Part shown: positions 14,914 to 24,071 of the stretch, piece by piece | How the letters are laid out: each line of letters opens with the position of its first letter | How positions within the stretch are numbered: position 1 is the stretch's first letter | NCBI GenBank assembly: GCA_027449545.1 | Contig: DAIDLI010000079.1 | Span: 1-45,994, forward strand | Reading direction: 5' to 3' | DNA: 45,994 nucleotides | DNA from: Acidobacteriaceae bacterium | Lineage (GTDB): Bacteria; Acidobacteriota; Terriglobia; Terriglobales; Acidobacteriaceae | Translations under genes and position numbers: made by a program | Notes under the pieces: generated by a model | Seen by the model: only the letters and a program-made list of their open reading frames with translations | Told to the model about the DNA's origin: nothing | The model's database searches: none

Positions 14914-16527
14914 TTGGCCTACGATGATTTGCGCGACTGGATGCAGGCGCTGGAAAAGAAAGGCGAACTGCGCCGCATTCGCGAGGAAGTTTCGCCGGAG
15001 CTGGAGATCACCGAGATCACCGACCGGGTAAGCAAGATCGGGGCGCGGAGCGCAATCTCCACCAAGGGAAGTTATCCGCCGGGAGGGCCGGCGCTGCTGT
15101 TCGAGAACGTGAAGGGGCATCCCGGCCACAAGGTCCTGATCAACCAGTTCGGCAGCGAACGGCGGATGGCCATGGCGCTGGGCGTGGAGCGGCTGGATGA
15201 GGTGGCGGAGCGCATCAGCGGCCTCATGAATATGAAGGCTCCCGAAGGGCTCTTCGACAAGCTCAAGATGCTGCCGCAACTTGGGGCGCTGACCAGCGCG
15301 TTTCCGAAGACCGTGAACGCGAAGGATGCGCCCTGCAAAGAGGTGGTGCGGCGCGAGGGCTTCGACCTCAACGAATTTCCCATTCTCAAGTGCTGGCCGC
15401 ACGACGGCGGACGGTTCATCACGCTGCCCTGCGTGCATACGCGCGACCCGCGCTCCGGCAAGCGCAATATCGGCATGTACCGGATGCAGGTGTACGACGG
15501 GCAGACGACAGGCATGCACTGGCAGCGGCAGAAGGTGGCGGCGGAGCACTATCGCAACGCGCTGCGCGCCGCAGCCGAGGGCGGCGACAGCGCGCGGGTG
15601 GCGGTGATGGCGGAGACGGCGGGCGGCGCGGCGCGCATGCCGGCGGGGCCGATCGGCGGCATGCCGCAGGTGGCTATGGGCAAGCGCAACGGCTCCCGGC
15701 TGGAGGTGGCGGTGGCCATCGGCACCGATCCGGCGACGACCTTTTCGGCGATTGTGCCGGCGCCCCCGGAAGTGGAGGAGTTCATGATCGCGGGCTTCCT
15801 GCGCGGCAAGCCGGTGGAGATCGTGAAGTGCGAAACGGTGGATCTGGAGGTGCCCGCGCACGCCGAGATCGTTCTGGAAGGCTATGTGGAACTGGGCGAG
15901 CTGCGCAGCGAAGGACCCTTCGGCGACCACACCGGCTTCTATACGATGACCGACGATTACCCGGTGTTTCATCTGACCTGCATCACCCATCGCAAGGATC
16001 CTATTTACGCGGCAACCATTGTGGGCAAGCCGCCGATGGAGGACGCATGGATGGGCAAAGCCGTGGAGCGCATCTTTCTGCCGGCGATGAAGATGACGAT
16101 TCCCGAACTGGTGGATGTGCATCTGCCGGTGGAGGCCGTGTTTCACAACCTGATGATCGTCTCGATCCGCAAGAGTTACCCGGGGCAGGCGCGGAAGGTG
16201 ATGAACGCCATCTGGTCGTTGGGCCAGGCGATGTTTACCAAGTGCGTGGTGGTCGTGGACGAGGACTGCGATGTGCAGGACATGGGTGAAGTGGTGCTAC
16301 GCGTGGCCAACAACATCGATCCCGAGCGCGACATTCAGTTCACGCTGGGGCCGGTGGATTCGCTGGATCATGCCTCGCGGCTGCCCAACTACGGCTCGAA
16401 GATGGGGATCGATGCAACGCGCAAGTGGAAGGCCGAAGGCTTTGAACGGCCGTGGCCGGCGATGATCGAGATGGACGTGGCGACCAAGGCGAAGGTGGAT
16501 GCGATCTGGTCCAGGCTGGGATTGTGA
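14914..16527 (+). CDS. UbiD-family prenyl-FMN-dependent decarboxylase
   Basis: A 537-aa UbiD-type protein of usual full length for the menaquinone/ubiquinone-biosynthesis or aromatic-acid decarboxylases. Typical segments are MAYDDLRDWMQALEKKGEL at the start, SGKRNIGMYRMQVYD, the EGPFGDHTGFYTM loop with its acidic active-site residue, and DAWMGKAVERIFLPAMK. Substrate cannot be fixed from sequence; in acidobacteria such copies are often assigned to futalosine-type menaquinone synthesis. A TTG start at 14914 is chosen because AAGGGGAG precedes it by 7 bases and the product then begins like other family members; GTG 14887 would add nine residues. No UbiX partner gene is in the window. Confidence 0.92.
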   Translation: MAYDDLRDWMQALEKKGELRRIREEVSPELEITEITDRVSKIGARSAISTKGSYPPGGPALLFENVKGHPGHKVLINQFGSERRMAMALGVERLDEVAERISGLMNMKAPEGLFDKLKMLPQLGALTSAFPKTVNAKDAPCKEVVRREGFDLNEFPILKCWPHDGGRFITLPCVHTRDPRSGKRNIGMYRMQVYDGQTTGMHWQRQKVAAEHYRNALRAAAEGGDSARVAVMAETAGGAARMPAGPIGGMPQVAMGKRNGSRLEVAVAIGTDPATTFSAIVPAPPEVEEFMIAGFLRGKPVEIVKCETVDLEVPAHAEIVLEGYVELGELRSEGPFGDHTGFYTMTDDYPVFHLTCITHRKDPIYAATIVGKPPMEDAWMGKAVERIFLPAMKMTIPELVDVHLPVEAVFHNLMIVSIRKSYPGQARKVMNAIWSLGQAMFTKCVVVVDEDCDVQDMGEVVLRVANNIDPERDIQFTLGPVDSLDHASRLPNYGSKMGIDATRKWKAEGFERPWPAMIEMDVATKAKVDAIWSRLGL

Positions 16528-16560
16528 AACGGTAGCCGCTCCCTGCACTCAGTTTTAGTC

Positions 16561-16600
16561 AAGCAAGAAAAACGCGCGAACCCATGGGGTTCGCGCGTTG
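16561..16600 (-). terminator. Terminator of the AbiEi-like gene
   Basis: A perfect 13-bp stem (16572-16584 with 16588-16600) and 3-base loop, followed on the minus strand by TTTCTTGCTT. It lies 17 bases beyond the stop of the minus-strand gene 16618-17070 and 34 bases after the UbiD-family gene, so it may act on both. Confidence 0.88.
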
Positions 16601-16617
16601 GCGTCTCCAGAGGAGCG

Positions 16618-17070
16618 TCAGGCGGCAGGCGTGTGCGCGCGTGCCGTACCGGCGGGCCGCGCAGAATGCGCGGCAACAGGGGCCTTGCGGCTCAGCGCGC
16701 GCTTGCCGATGAAGAACTCGCCGAGCGCCAGGCGGGCGTTGCCTTCGAGATCGAGGAAGCCGGCCTGGTTCTCCTTGCAGATCTGCTGGGCCTCAGGCGA
16801 AAGGTACGGCGCGATGACGACCTTCGTCGCTGCTTCACGGGAGCTTTGCCGGGTGCGCAACGCGGTGCGCAAAGCATCCGGCCGGGCGTTCGGCTGTACG
16901 TCGCAGGCGAGGGTGTGACTGTGGCCCAGCACGTCAATGCGTGCCAGCACCGCGCCGCCGGCTTCCCGGTGGATGTCTTTGAGCTTGATGACCGATACCT
17001 GCCCCAGCAGGGACCGCAACGCTTCGGTGGCCTTCGCTTCCAATTGATCCATTGAGCTCTTTGCCTTCAT
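16618..17070 (-). CDS. Small protein resembling the N-terminal part of AbiEi-like antitoxins
   Basis: A 150-aa cytosolic protein. The segment VVIAPYLSPEAQQICKENQAG followed by FLDLEGNARLALGEFFI resembles the nuclease-fold portion shared by 'type IV toxin-antitoxin AbiEi family' regulators, which are usually 300-400 residues and carry a winged helix. Only this part is present and it ends in a low-complexity Ala-rich tail, so it may be a shortened or degenerate relative. No toxin (AbiEii nucleotidyltransferase) gene is adjacent. ATG 17070 is chosen because AAAGGAG lies 6 bases upstream; the ATG two codons earlier is too close to the site. The family assignment is from memory of the motif, hence moderate confidence. 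Confidence 0.6.
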   Translation of the reverse strand: MKAKSSMDQLEAKATEALRSLLGQVSVIKLKDIHREAGGAVLARIDVLGHSHTLACDVQPNARPDALRTALRTRQSSREAATKVVIAPYLSPEAQQICKENQAGFLDLEGNARLALGEFFIGKRALSRKAPVAAHSARPAGTARAHTPAA

Positions 17071-17121
17071 GTGCATCTCCTTTGGTCGGCAGGTTAGGAA
17101 AATCCATCTCGGAAACTGCGC

Positions 17122-17472
17122 TTACGCTGCGTCGCCGAAGCTTAATTCCGGGGTTTGCTGCAAGCGGCCGGGGCGCAGGGAAACTGGACCAAGGCGGAAT
17201 GAATTTCTTCCCGTAGGGATCATGTCCAGCGGGATAGGAGCGCGCGAGGCTGCGCTATGGAACTGCTTCTGCTCGAGCCAGGCGCAGAGCCGGCGGTCAT
17301 GAATCTCCGCACGGCCTTGCCAGAAGCCCGGCGACAGTCCGCACTCAATTCTTAGATGATCGAGTTGCAGCTCGATCTCCGAGATATTTCTGGGAAAGTA
17401 ACGCCGAGCGTTGGCTGTCCCCACCACCAGCCCGGTTACCTCATGGCCTTTGCACTGGGTTTTCACAACCAT
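17122..17472 (-). CDS. Hypothetical protein, 116 aa
   Basis: A 116-aa soluble protein with the segments [21 protein letters not shown] and [15 protein letters not shown]. The C-terminal FRLGPVSL is compact and protein-like. GGAGG lies 5 bases before ATG 17472, strong support that it is translated. I do not recognise a family with certainty. It lies 51 bases upstream of the AbiEi-like gene in the same direction, so the two may be co-transcribed and end at the terminator at 16561-16600. Confidence 0.65.
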   Translation of the reverse strand: MVVKTQCKGHEVTGLVVGTANARRYFPRNISEIELQLDHLRIECGLSPGFWQGRAEIHDRRLCAWLEQKQFHSAASRAPIPLDMIPTGRNSFRLGPVSLRPGRLQQTPELSFGDAA

Positions 17473-17964
17473 GGTCACCTCCGCTCAAGCCCTATCGACG
17501 GTTGAAGGGTCCAGCCATGTTCGAGCGATCGGCCGCTGGACTCACGGAGAAAAGGACAAACGATGGTTCGACTCCGACGAAAAACCTGACTCAGATGAGC
17601 CACCCTCCGGCGGCACCGACTGGGTCTCATCGTCAGCAGAGACAGTCGTGACCACGTCTTCACAACACAACCAATGTGCCTGTTTGCGCCTGAGGCAATG
17701 GGAGCAACTCGCCTTGCGGCGCCCGCAACGCTGTCCATCGAGATTGGGGACCAAAAAAGGGGGCCGGCGGTTTCTACGTCCGCCCACGTTCACCCTGACC
17801 GCGTGCGTTTGTTCCCAAACATCTGTGGAAATACTGGCTCCAAATCGATCTAGTGTCAAGACGGGAAAATCGGAATTTACGCGGAAATTTCAACGAATAC
17901 TGCAAGGTGTTGCAGCCATGTAAATTCGCCCATGATTTTCCGCAGCCAGCGAACTCGGATGCAC
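17473..17964. other. Gene-poor region, with one weak Cys-containing reading frame
   Basis: About 490 bases with no confident gene, somewhat lower in GC than the flanks toward 17820-17950. A minus-strand frame, 17542-17859 (105 codons, TTG start, no ribosome site), contains CSHC and CC motifs but has no other protein signature. I consider it unlikely to be coding. The 3' part, just before the 116-aa gene, should hold its promoter, but no convincing -35/-10 pair was seen. Confidence 0.35.
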
Positions 17965-18717
17965 TCAGCGCTTGCGGCGCGAGGGCTCGTCGGAGAAGAT
18001 CTGCCCGTCGCGGATATGGACCACCCGGTGGGCGAATTCGGCGATGTCGGGCTCGTGGGTGACCAGCACGATGGTGTTGCCCTGGGCCTGTAACTGATCG
18101 AAGAGGGCCATGATCTCCTGACCGGTTTTGGAGTCGAGATTGCCGGTGGGCTCGTCGGCCAAGATGATTGCCGGATGGTTGATCAGGGCCCTGGCGATGG
18201 CCACGCGCTGGCGCTGTCCGCCAGACAACTCATTCGGCTTGTGGAACATGCGCGACTCCAGGCCCACGGCGGTGAGGGCTTGGCGAGCGCGCTCAATGCG
18301 TTCGGCGGCCGGAGTTCCGTTATAGATGAGCGGCAACTCGACGTTGTGCAGCGAGGTGGCGCGGGCCAGCAGGTTGAAGGTCTGGAAGACGAAGCCGATC
18401 TCCTTGTTGCGGATGCGCGCGAGCTGATCGTCATTGAGCTCGCTGACCAACTGGCCGTTGAGCCAGTAGCGGCCCCGGGAGGGCGTGTCGAGGCATCCGA
18501 TCAGGTTCATCAGCGTCGATTTTCCAGAACCGGACGGGCCCATGATGGCTACATATTCGTTATGGCGGATCCGCAGATTGATGCCGCGCAAGGCCTGGAC
18601 CTGCTGCTCGGAGCCCATGTCGTAGGTGCGCCACAGATCCTCGACCACGATCATGTCATTAGCGCGGGAGGTATCGGGCTGCACGAGTTCTTCAGTACCG
18701 GTGCCGTTGGAAGCCAT
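17965..18717 (-). CDS. LolD/MacB-type ABC transporter ATP-binding protein
   Basis: A 250-aa ATPase with all nucleotide-binding motifs: Walker [10 protein letters not shown] (60-68), Q-loop [24 protein letters not shown], signature LSGGQ (164-168), Walker B IILADEP with TGNLD (184-195) and the switch His in LVTHEPD. The [18 protein letters not shown] start and [10 protein letters not shown] are typical of the MacB/LolD/FtsE (type VII) group, which works with a four-helix permease. It follows the adaptor gene by 64 bases on the same strand, suggesting a MacAB-like tripartite exporter. No permease gene lies downstream; the next minus-strand gene is the 116-aa hypothetical. ATG 18717 (one codon after a TTG) fits AGGAT upstream. 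Confidence 0.93.
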   Translation of the reverse strand: MASNGTGTEELVQPDTSRANDMIVVEDLWRTYDMGSEQQVQALRGINLRIRHNEYVAIMGPSGSGKSTLMNLIGCLDTPSRGRYWLNGQLVSELNDDQLARIRNKEIGFVFQTFNLLARATSLHNVELPLIYNGTPAAERIERARQALTAVGLESRMFHKPNELSGGQRQRVAIARALINHPAIILADEPTGNLDSKTGQEIMALFDQLQAQGNTIVLVTHEPDIAEFAHRVVHIRDGQIFSDEPSRRKR

Positions 18718-18781
18718 CAATTCATCCTACAACTGAGCCGTTACAGAGCATTGCTGGTTGGGGCCGGCGCGTTGCTGCCGC

Positions 18782-20155
18782 TCAGGACCCGGCGCCGGTG
18801 GAGAGGGTGAGCGGCTGCTTGTCCCGCTTGAGCAGTGCGCCGTTCTTGAGGATGCGCAGCGTCTTATAAGGGCCGGTGACGACCTCTTCGCCCGGTGAGA
18901 GCCCGGAGAGCACCTCAATGCTGGTGGCTCCGGTGATGCCGGTGGTTACCGGCACGAATTTGGCGCGCAGATGCCCGCTGGAGTCCTTCTGGACCACAAA
19001 GACCCCCTGCACCGGATTGGGGGCGGGGGAAGCGGCGGCGGCTTCCACGCTGCTCTTGCCGGTGGCCGGCTGGCTGGCCGGATCGTACATGGTGAGCGCC
19101 TGGATGGGCAGCGCGAGAACGTTGGGCTTATGTGCGGTTGTGACTTTGGCAGTACAGGAGAGCCCCGGCTTCAGCTGATGCGAGGGATCGCTCAGGGTGA
19201 CGACCACTTTGAAGTCCTTGGCCTCTTCCGTGCCGGTAGTGGACTGCGAGGTGGCGATGCCGGTGGAACGGAGCAGTGCCTGATCGCCGACCAGGGTGAC
19301 GGTGCCCTTGAAGACTTTGCCGGGCAGAGCGTCCACGGTGACCTCAGCCGGCTGGCCAATGGCCACGTTGATGATGTCCGTTTCGTCCACCTTCACCTCG
19401 GCGGTGACCACGCTCATGTCGGCGATGGTCATCAGCGTGGAGCCCTCGGTGTTCTGGATGCCTTCAACTACCGTTTCACCTTCCCGCACCGGCTCATTGG
19501 TGACGATACCGTCAAAAGGAGCGATGGCGATGGTGCGGGCAAGCAGATCTTTGTTGGCGCGCAGGGTGGCGACCTGGGTATCGAGATGGCCGCGCGCGGA
19601 GGCGGTATTGGCCTTGGCTTGATTGAGCCCGGCAGCAGCCTGGGCCAGCGCGGCTACATCTAGGTCGTAGGCGGCCTTTTTGGCGTCATAGTCCTGACGG
19701 GCCATGATCCCGTCCTTATAGAGCGCTTGGGCACGGTGCCAATCCAGCTTCTTCTGCTCCAGATCGGCCTGGGCGCGCTCCACGTTGGCCTTGGCGGTCT
19801 GCTCGGCGGCAACATAGGAGGCGATGTCGGTCTGGGCTGCCTGGATGGCGGCTTGCTGGCCCGCCACCGAGGCTTCCTGCTGTACATTTTCGATCGTTGC
19901 CACTACCTGGCCGGCCTTTACCTTTTCACCCTCGTGGACATAGAGATGGGTGATGCGTCCCATGGCGGTGGCGCCAATGTTGACGTAGGTTTTGGGCTTG
20001 ATCTGGCCGGTGCCGCTGACGATGCTGGAGAGGTCCTGCCGCACCGCCCGGGCAGTATAGACCTTGGTGTAGCCGGACTGCTGGCGAACGACCATATAGG
20101 TCACCAGTCCGGCGGCGGTCAGAACGGCCAGGCCGAGCAGCAGAAATTTTTTCAT
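18782..20155 (-). CDS. MacA/HlyD-family periplasmic adaptor subunit
   Basis: A 457-aa membrane-fusion protein: N-terminal membrane helix ([22 protein letters not shown]), first half of the barrel-sandwich/lipoyl domain ([23 protein letters not shown]), and a long alpha-hairpin (about 80-190). The second lipoyl half includes [19 protein letters not shown], then come beta-barrel and membrane-proximal domains ([10 protein letters not shown] onward). Such adaptors link an inner-membrane ABC permease to a TolC-type outer channel. It is upstream of the ATPase gene in the same operon. ATG 20155 is preceded by GGAG at about 11 bases and begins at the membrane helix. Substrate unknown. Confidence 0.92.
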   Translation of the reverse strand: MKKFLLLGLAVLTAAGLVTYMVVRQQSGYTKVYTARAVRQDLSSIVSGTGQIKPKTYVNIGATAMGRITHLYVHEGEKVKAGQVVATIENVQQEASVAGQQAAIQAAQTDIASYVAAEQTAKANVERAQADLEQKKLDWHRAQALYKDGIMARQDYDAKKAAYDLDVAALAQAAAGLNQAKANTASARGHLDTQVATLRANKDLLARTIAIAPFDGIVTNEPVREGETVVEGIQNTEGSTLMTIADMSVVTAEVKVDETDIINVAIGQPAEVTVDALPGKVFKGTVTLVGDQALLRSTGIATSQSTTGTEEAKDFKVVVTLSDPSHQLKPGLSCTAKVTTAHKPNVLALPIQALTMYDPASQPATGKSSVEAAAASPAPNPVQGVFVVQKDSSGHLRAKFVPVTTGITGATSIEVLSGLSPGEEVVTGPYKTLRILKNGALLKRDKQPLTLSTGAGS

Positions 20156-20512
20156 GGAAATAATGGCTCCGACTTCTTTCTTACAAGTGTACGTATTGCA
20201 GCAGCGCCTGGTTCTCGGCTGCACCGCGGTTGCTCTCAGGCAGAGTCGAAGAGGTCCTATGTTCCTTGAGACGTAACCGAGGGGCTGTTGGACCCGGCCT
20301 CAGGGAAACAAACAGGGTTAACCCTCCGTCTGGAATGCGATCAAGCAGTTCTGCGACTTGGTTGAGAACGATTTTAGTTCATCGCGAAGGGGGAGGGAGA
20401 TGACGTTTTGCCCAGCGGATCGTCCAAAACGGCGTTCAACAGCGCCTGAAAGCCTTGCTCACCATCCGCTGGAAACGTAGAATAAAGGCTCGCAGGAGTT
20501 TCGAGGCAAATG
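20156..20512. other. Divergent control region between the adaptor and GWxTD genes
   Basis: About 357 bases between divergent genes. The plus-strand side holds a good promoter candidate (20455-20483, listed separately). The minus-strand side should hold the promoter of the adaptor-ATPase operon, but only a weak TACACT -10-like element (minus strand, about 20189-20194) was seen. No open frame with gene-like features. Confidence 0.4.
20455..20483 (+). promoter_or_regulatory. Sigma-70-type promoter for the GWxTD gene
   Basis: TTGCTC at 20455-20460 and TAGAAT at 20478-20483 with a 17-base spacer; the -10 matches consensus at five of six positions. The start site would fall near 20490, giving a leader of about 20 bases with AGGAG at 20494-20498. 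Confidence 0.5.
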
Positions 20513-22258
20513 ATGTTGAATCGCCGCCGTCTTTTTGTATCCACCCTGGTATGCGGTCTGGGGTGGCTTCCCGCCATGCATTCTCACGCCCAGAACTCTG
20601 ATTCCGGGAAATCCGCGCCGGTGCAGGCGGCGAGTCAAAGCCAGGATTCCAGTGAAAATCCCAACTTCGATCCCCGCAAGCGCCGGCGCTCGGACAAAGA
20701 GCGCTACGAGGCCCAGAAAGCCTTGCGGCAGGAGTTGAAGGGCACCTACAAGAAGTGGCTGAACGAAGAGGTGCCGTACATCATTACCGACCAGGAGCGA
20801 AAGGCCTTCCTGAGCCTCAGTAACGACGAGGAACGCGACGCCTTCATCGAGAACTTCTGGCGGCGCCGCAATCCGGACCCGAATTCGCCGGAAAACACCT
20901 ATCGCGAAGAGCACTATCGGCGTATCGCCTACGCCAATGAACATTACGCAGCCGGCGAACCAGGCTGGAAGACCGATCGCGGTCGCATCTACATCATGTA
21001 CGGCGCGCCCGACAGCATCGACTCGCATCCGGGTGGCGGTACCTACGAGCGTCCACCCGACGAGGGCGGCGGCGAAACTGTCACCTTTCCCTTCGAGGTG
21101 TGGCATTACCGCTATATTCCGGGGATTGGCGAGAACATCAACCTGGAATTTGTGGATACCTGCCAGTGCGGGGCTTATCACTTCACGATCGACCGCAGTG
21201 AGAAGGATGCGCTGCTGCACGTGCCCGGGGCGGGCCTGACCACCTCCGAGATGATGGGCCAGTCCAGCAAGGCGGATCGCTTCCGCGGCGGCATCGAATC
21301 GCTGGGACTCGGTTCGATGGCGGCTGGCGAGCAGGGGAAGGAGTTTGACCGCATCGAACTGGCGGCCAAGATCTTTGCGCCTCCGCAGATCAAGTTCAAG
21401 GATTTGGACGCCTTCGTCTCCGAGCACAAGATTTTGAGCGGTCCGCCGTTCCCATTCGAAGTTCGCACTGATTTCGTGAAGGTGACGGATAACACCGATC
21501 TAGTGCCGATCACGGTTCAGATTCGCAATCGGGACATCACCTTCGTGACCAAGGATGGGGTTTCCAAGGGCGTGGTCAACATCCTGGGCAAGGTGACCAC
21601 GATTACCAACCGCACCATTCAGACTTTTGAAGATACGGTTGAAGTGGACGAGCCCTCGGAACTGCTTGGCAAGAGCCTCGACCGCGAATCTGTGTACTGG
21701 AAGGCCCTGCCGCTGCAACCCGGCCTCTATCGTCTGGACATCGCGATCAAGGACGTCAACAATCCGGATCACATCGGCATCTACGGGCGGGGCATCAATG
21801 TTCCGATCTATGAGGATGAAAAGCTCGGAACTTCATCTTTGATCCTGGCGGACAAGATGAACACGGTGTCGTCGCACGATATTGGCAACGGCAACTTCGT
21901 CATCGGCAACACCTACATCCGCCCGCGGGTGCCATCTACCCCCGGGTTGCCGGTCAGCTTCACCCGTCAGCAGGCGTTGAACTTCTGGATGCAGGTTTAC
22001 AACCTGGGTATCAACGACGCCACCAAGAGCAACTCGGCCACGGTGACCTACGAGATCACCGACGTGAAAAACGGGAATGTTCTCTACACTAAGACTGTTC
22101 CCTCGAAAGACTTGCAGCCGCACAGCGACGAGCTGACCATTCAGAAGACGCTGCCGATTGCCGGTCTGGCGCCGGGCAAGTACAAGGTGACGGTGAAGGT
22201 GAACGACGCAATTTCAAAACAAGAGGTTGCGCAATCGGCACCTTTTGTCGTGCAATAG
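20513..22258 (+). CDS. GWxTD domain-containing exported protein
   Basis: A 581-aa protein with a signal peptide (basic LNRRR, hydrophobic segment, HSHA cleavage region), then a charged region. The conserved core is FIENFWRRRNPDP, followed by EPGWKTDRGRIYIMYG (GWKTD at about 151-155) and the later CQCGAYHFTID. The GWxTD domain is nearly confined to Acidobacteria and some related phyla and has no established function. The second half (about 290-581) is beta-rich, with repeated Ig-like strands. GAGG lies 6 bases before ATG 20513; ATG 20510 is an alternative. The next gene starts 100 bases later and is probably co-transcribed. Confidence 0.9.
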   Translation: MLNRRRLFVSTLVCGLGWLPAMHSHAQNSDSGKSAPVQAASQSQDSSENPNFDPRKRRRSDKERYEAQKALRQELKGTYKKWLNEEVPYIITDQERKAFLSLSNDEERDAFIENFWRRRNPDPNSPENTYREEHYRRIAYANEHYAAGEPGWKTDRGRIYIMYGAPDSIDSHPGGGTYERPPDEGGGETVTFPFEVWHYRYIPGIGENINLEFVDTCQCGAYHFTIDRSEKDALLHVPGAGLTTSEMMGQSSKADRFRGGIESLGLGSMAAGEQGKEFDRIELAAKIFAPPQIKFKDLDAFVSEHKILSGPPFPFEVRTDFVKVTDNTDLVPITVQIRNRDITFVTKDGVSKGVVNILGKVTTITNRTIQTFEDTVEVDEPSELLGKSLDRESVYWKALPLQPGLYRLDIAIKDVNNPDHIGIYGRGINVPIYEDEKLGTSSLILADKMNTVSSHDIGNGNFVIGNTYIRPRVPSTPGLPVSFTRQQALNFWMQVYNLGINDATKSNSATVTYEITDVKNGNVLYTKTVPSKDLQPHSDELTIQKTLPIAGLAPGKYKVTVKVNDAISKQEVAQSAPFVVQ

Positions 22259-22358
22259 AAGGATCCCGCGAAGGCACGAGAGCCGCTGCACGTAAAAGCG
22301 GCCGGGCGGGGAACAGGGTTTCGGGGAATGGCCAGGGACGCGGCGGGTCACGACTGCG

Positions 22359-24026
22359 ATGAAGTTTCGTCCCCAACTCGCCGGCTTTGCCTTGCTGATC
22401 TCTCTGAGCGCAGCGCCCGCGTGCGCAGCGTCCGGATCGGTCACGGGGGTGGTGCGGAATTCTGCCGGCGTGCCGCAGATCGGCGCTCAGGTGGAGCTCC
22501 TTCGTCCGGACCTGTCGGTGGTGACCAGCGCCTACACGAACTCGGAAGGCCGTTTTACCATCGCGTCGATCTTTCCCGGCCGCTACGCGCTCAAAGCCAT
22601 CGATGAATCTTTCCTGCCCTCGCTTCGCGAGAATGTCCGGGTGCGCGGCGGGCGCACGGTGGTGACTCTTACCCTCAACACCCTTTATGAAGTGATCCAG
22701 TGGCTGCCGGCGCAGCCGCGCGCCGCCAATGCGCGCAGCGACGACTGGGAGTGGACGCTGCGCTCGGCAGCGAACAAGCCGCTTCTGCGCTGGCTGAAAG
22801 ACGGCCCGCTGGTTGTGGTCCGGGAGGGTCCGGGCGGCACGCCCAAACTGCGGGCCAGGCTGATGGCCACCGGCCAGGCCGGCACCTTCGGCGAGAGCGG
22901 GCAGCGTTTCTCTGCCACGGTGGAGGATACGCCGGCAAACAGCCGCGAGCTGCTGGCCCGGGTAGACTTCGATCCCGCCACCAATGCAGGCATGGAATCG
23001 ATGCTGGGCTTCCGCCAGGATCTGGGCTACGTCGGCTCGGTCCAGTCGGTGGCCGCAGTTGCGATTCAGCCGCAGATCGAGGGGGCGGGGAAGAATGGGC
23101 TGATGACGGCCACCCTGAGCAGCTCCGAGACCATGCAGCTGGGACCCGATCTGGAAGCGCAGGTGGGATCGATGCAGATCTTCGGGCGCAGCGATACCAC
23201 GACCATGATGCGGGCGCTGCCCTTTGCGTCGGCCTCGCTGCACCTGGGCAGTTCTACCGTGACCTACCGCATGGCGACGGGCGTACAGTCGGAGGATCCT
23301 GGCGATCCGGCCGAGCTGTTGCCCCGCTTCTCGGCTCTGGCGGGGCAGCTCGCCCTGGAGCATGGAATGCACCAGGAGGTGGGGTTCGAGCGCAGTACGA
23401 GCACATCCACCATGGCTGTGCTGGTGTATGCGGATGCCCTCCAAAATCCGGTACTGGAAGCGAGCGCTTCCTTTGCGCCGGGTGCAGGACCGGCCGAAGC
23501 CGGCGTTCTGTACGATCCCCTCAGCGGGTTGGTCCGCGTGGCGGGAGAGGGTTACCACTCCACCGGGGTGGAAGCCAGCTACCAGCGGCAGCTTCCGGGC
23601 GGCAACCTGGTAAGGGCCAGCTACACCGATGGCGGCGCGGTGGTGATGCCGGCGCTCCAGCAGGCCGGGTTTGCGCAGGTAGTGGCGGCGGCTCGCACCC
23701 AGCGCGTTCAGGCCTATGCGCTCTCCTTTTCCGGTACGCTGGAGGGAACCCACACGCGCTGGAAGGCCAGCTATCGGTGGCAGCCCACCAACACCATCAC
23801 AGCGGTTTCTCCGTATGAGGTCGAGGCGCTGGCGCCCTACCTGAACATGCGCCTATGCCAGAACGTCCATCGGTCCCGCGACGGGGCCAGCGGTGTGCAG
23901 GCCATGCTCGAGGTGCAAAACCTGCTCGCCCAGGGCTACCACCCCGTCCTGATGAGCGACGGCTCCATCCTGATCTTTGCCCAGGGACAGCGCGCCTTCA
24001 CCGGCGGGCTCGCCTTCACCTTCTAA
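22359..24026 (+). CDS. Outer-membrane protein with N-terminal carboxypeptidase-regulatory-like domain
   Basis: A 555-aa exported protein: signal peptide to about residue 24 (ending ACAA), then a carboxypeptidase-regulatory-like Ig domain (GSVTGVVRNSAGVPQIGAQV to about residue 110, with NSEGRFTIASIFPGRYAL). About 430 residues of alternating amphipathic strands follow, ending in GGLAFTF. A C-terminal Phe after alternating hydrophobics is the usual signal for BamA-assembled outer-membrane beta-barrels. TonB-dependent proteins of acidobacteria carry the same N-terminal domain, but this protein is far shorter and has no recognisable plug. Barrel assignment is inference. The ribosome site is weak. 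Confidence 0.75.
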   Translation: MKFRPQLAGFALLISLSAAPACAASGSVTGVVRNSAGVPQIGAQVELLRPDLSVVTSAYTNSEGRFTIASIFPGRYALKAIDESFLPSLRENVRVRGGRTVVTLTLNTLYEVIQWLPAQPRAANARSDDWEWTLRSAANKPLLRWLKDGPLVVVREGPGGTPKLRARLMATGQAGTFGESGQRFSATVEDTPANSRELLARVDFDPATNAGMESMLGFRQDLGYVGSVQSVAAVAIQPQIEGAGKNGLMTATLSSSETMQLGPDLEAQVGSMQIFGRSDTTTMMRALPFASASLHLGSSTVTYRMATGVQSEDPGDPAELLPRFSALAGQLALEHGMHQEVGFERSTSTSTMAVLVYADALQNPVLEASASFAPGAGPAEAGVLYDPLSGLVRVAGEGYHSTGVEASYQRQLPGGNLVRASYTDGGAVVMPALQQAGFAQVVAAARTQRVQAYALSFSGTLEGTHTRWKASYRWQPTNTITAVSPYEVEALAPYLNMRLCQNVHRSRDGASGVQAMLEVQNLLAQGYHPVLMSDGSILIFAQGQRAFTGGLAFTF

Positions 24027-24071
24027 ATCCAGAAGCCCTATTTACGCGTGCGGCGCTTGCTGCGGGGGCGC

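Noticed and set aside
14776-16146. A 456-codon minus-strand frame opposite the UbiD-family gene
   Set aside because: Antisense to a well-conserved enzyme; His/Arg/Leu-rich with no domain.
17542-17859. A 105-codon minus-strand frame with CSHC and CC motifs
   Set aside because: Needs a TTG start with no ribosome site and has no family resemblance; mentioned only within the gene-poor region entry.
22089-23753. A 554-codon minus-strand frame opposite the outer-membrane protein gene
   Set aside because: The plus-strand product has a signal peptide, an Ig-like domain and a barrel-type C-terminus; the minus-strand product is a codon-bias shadow.
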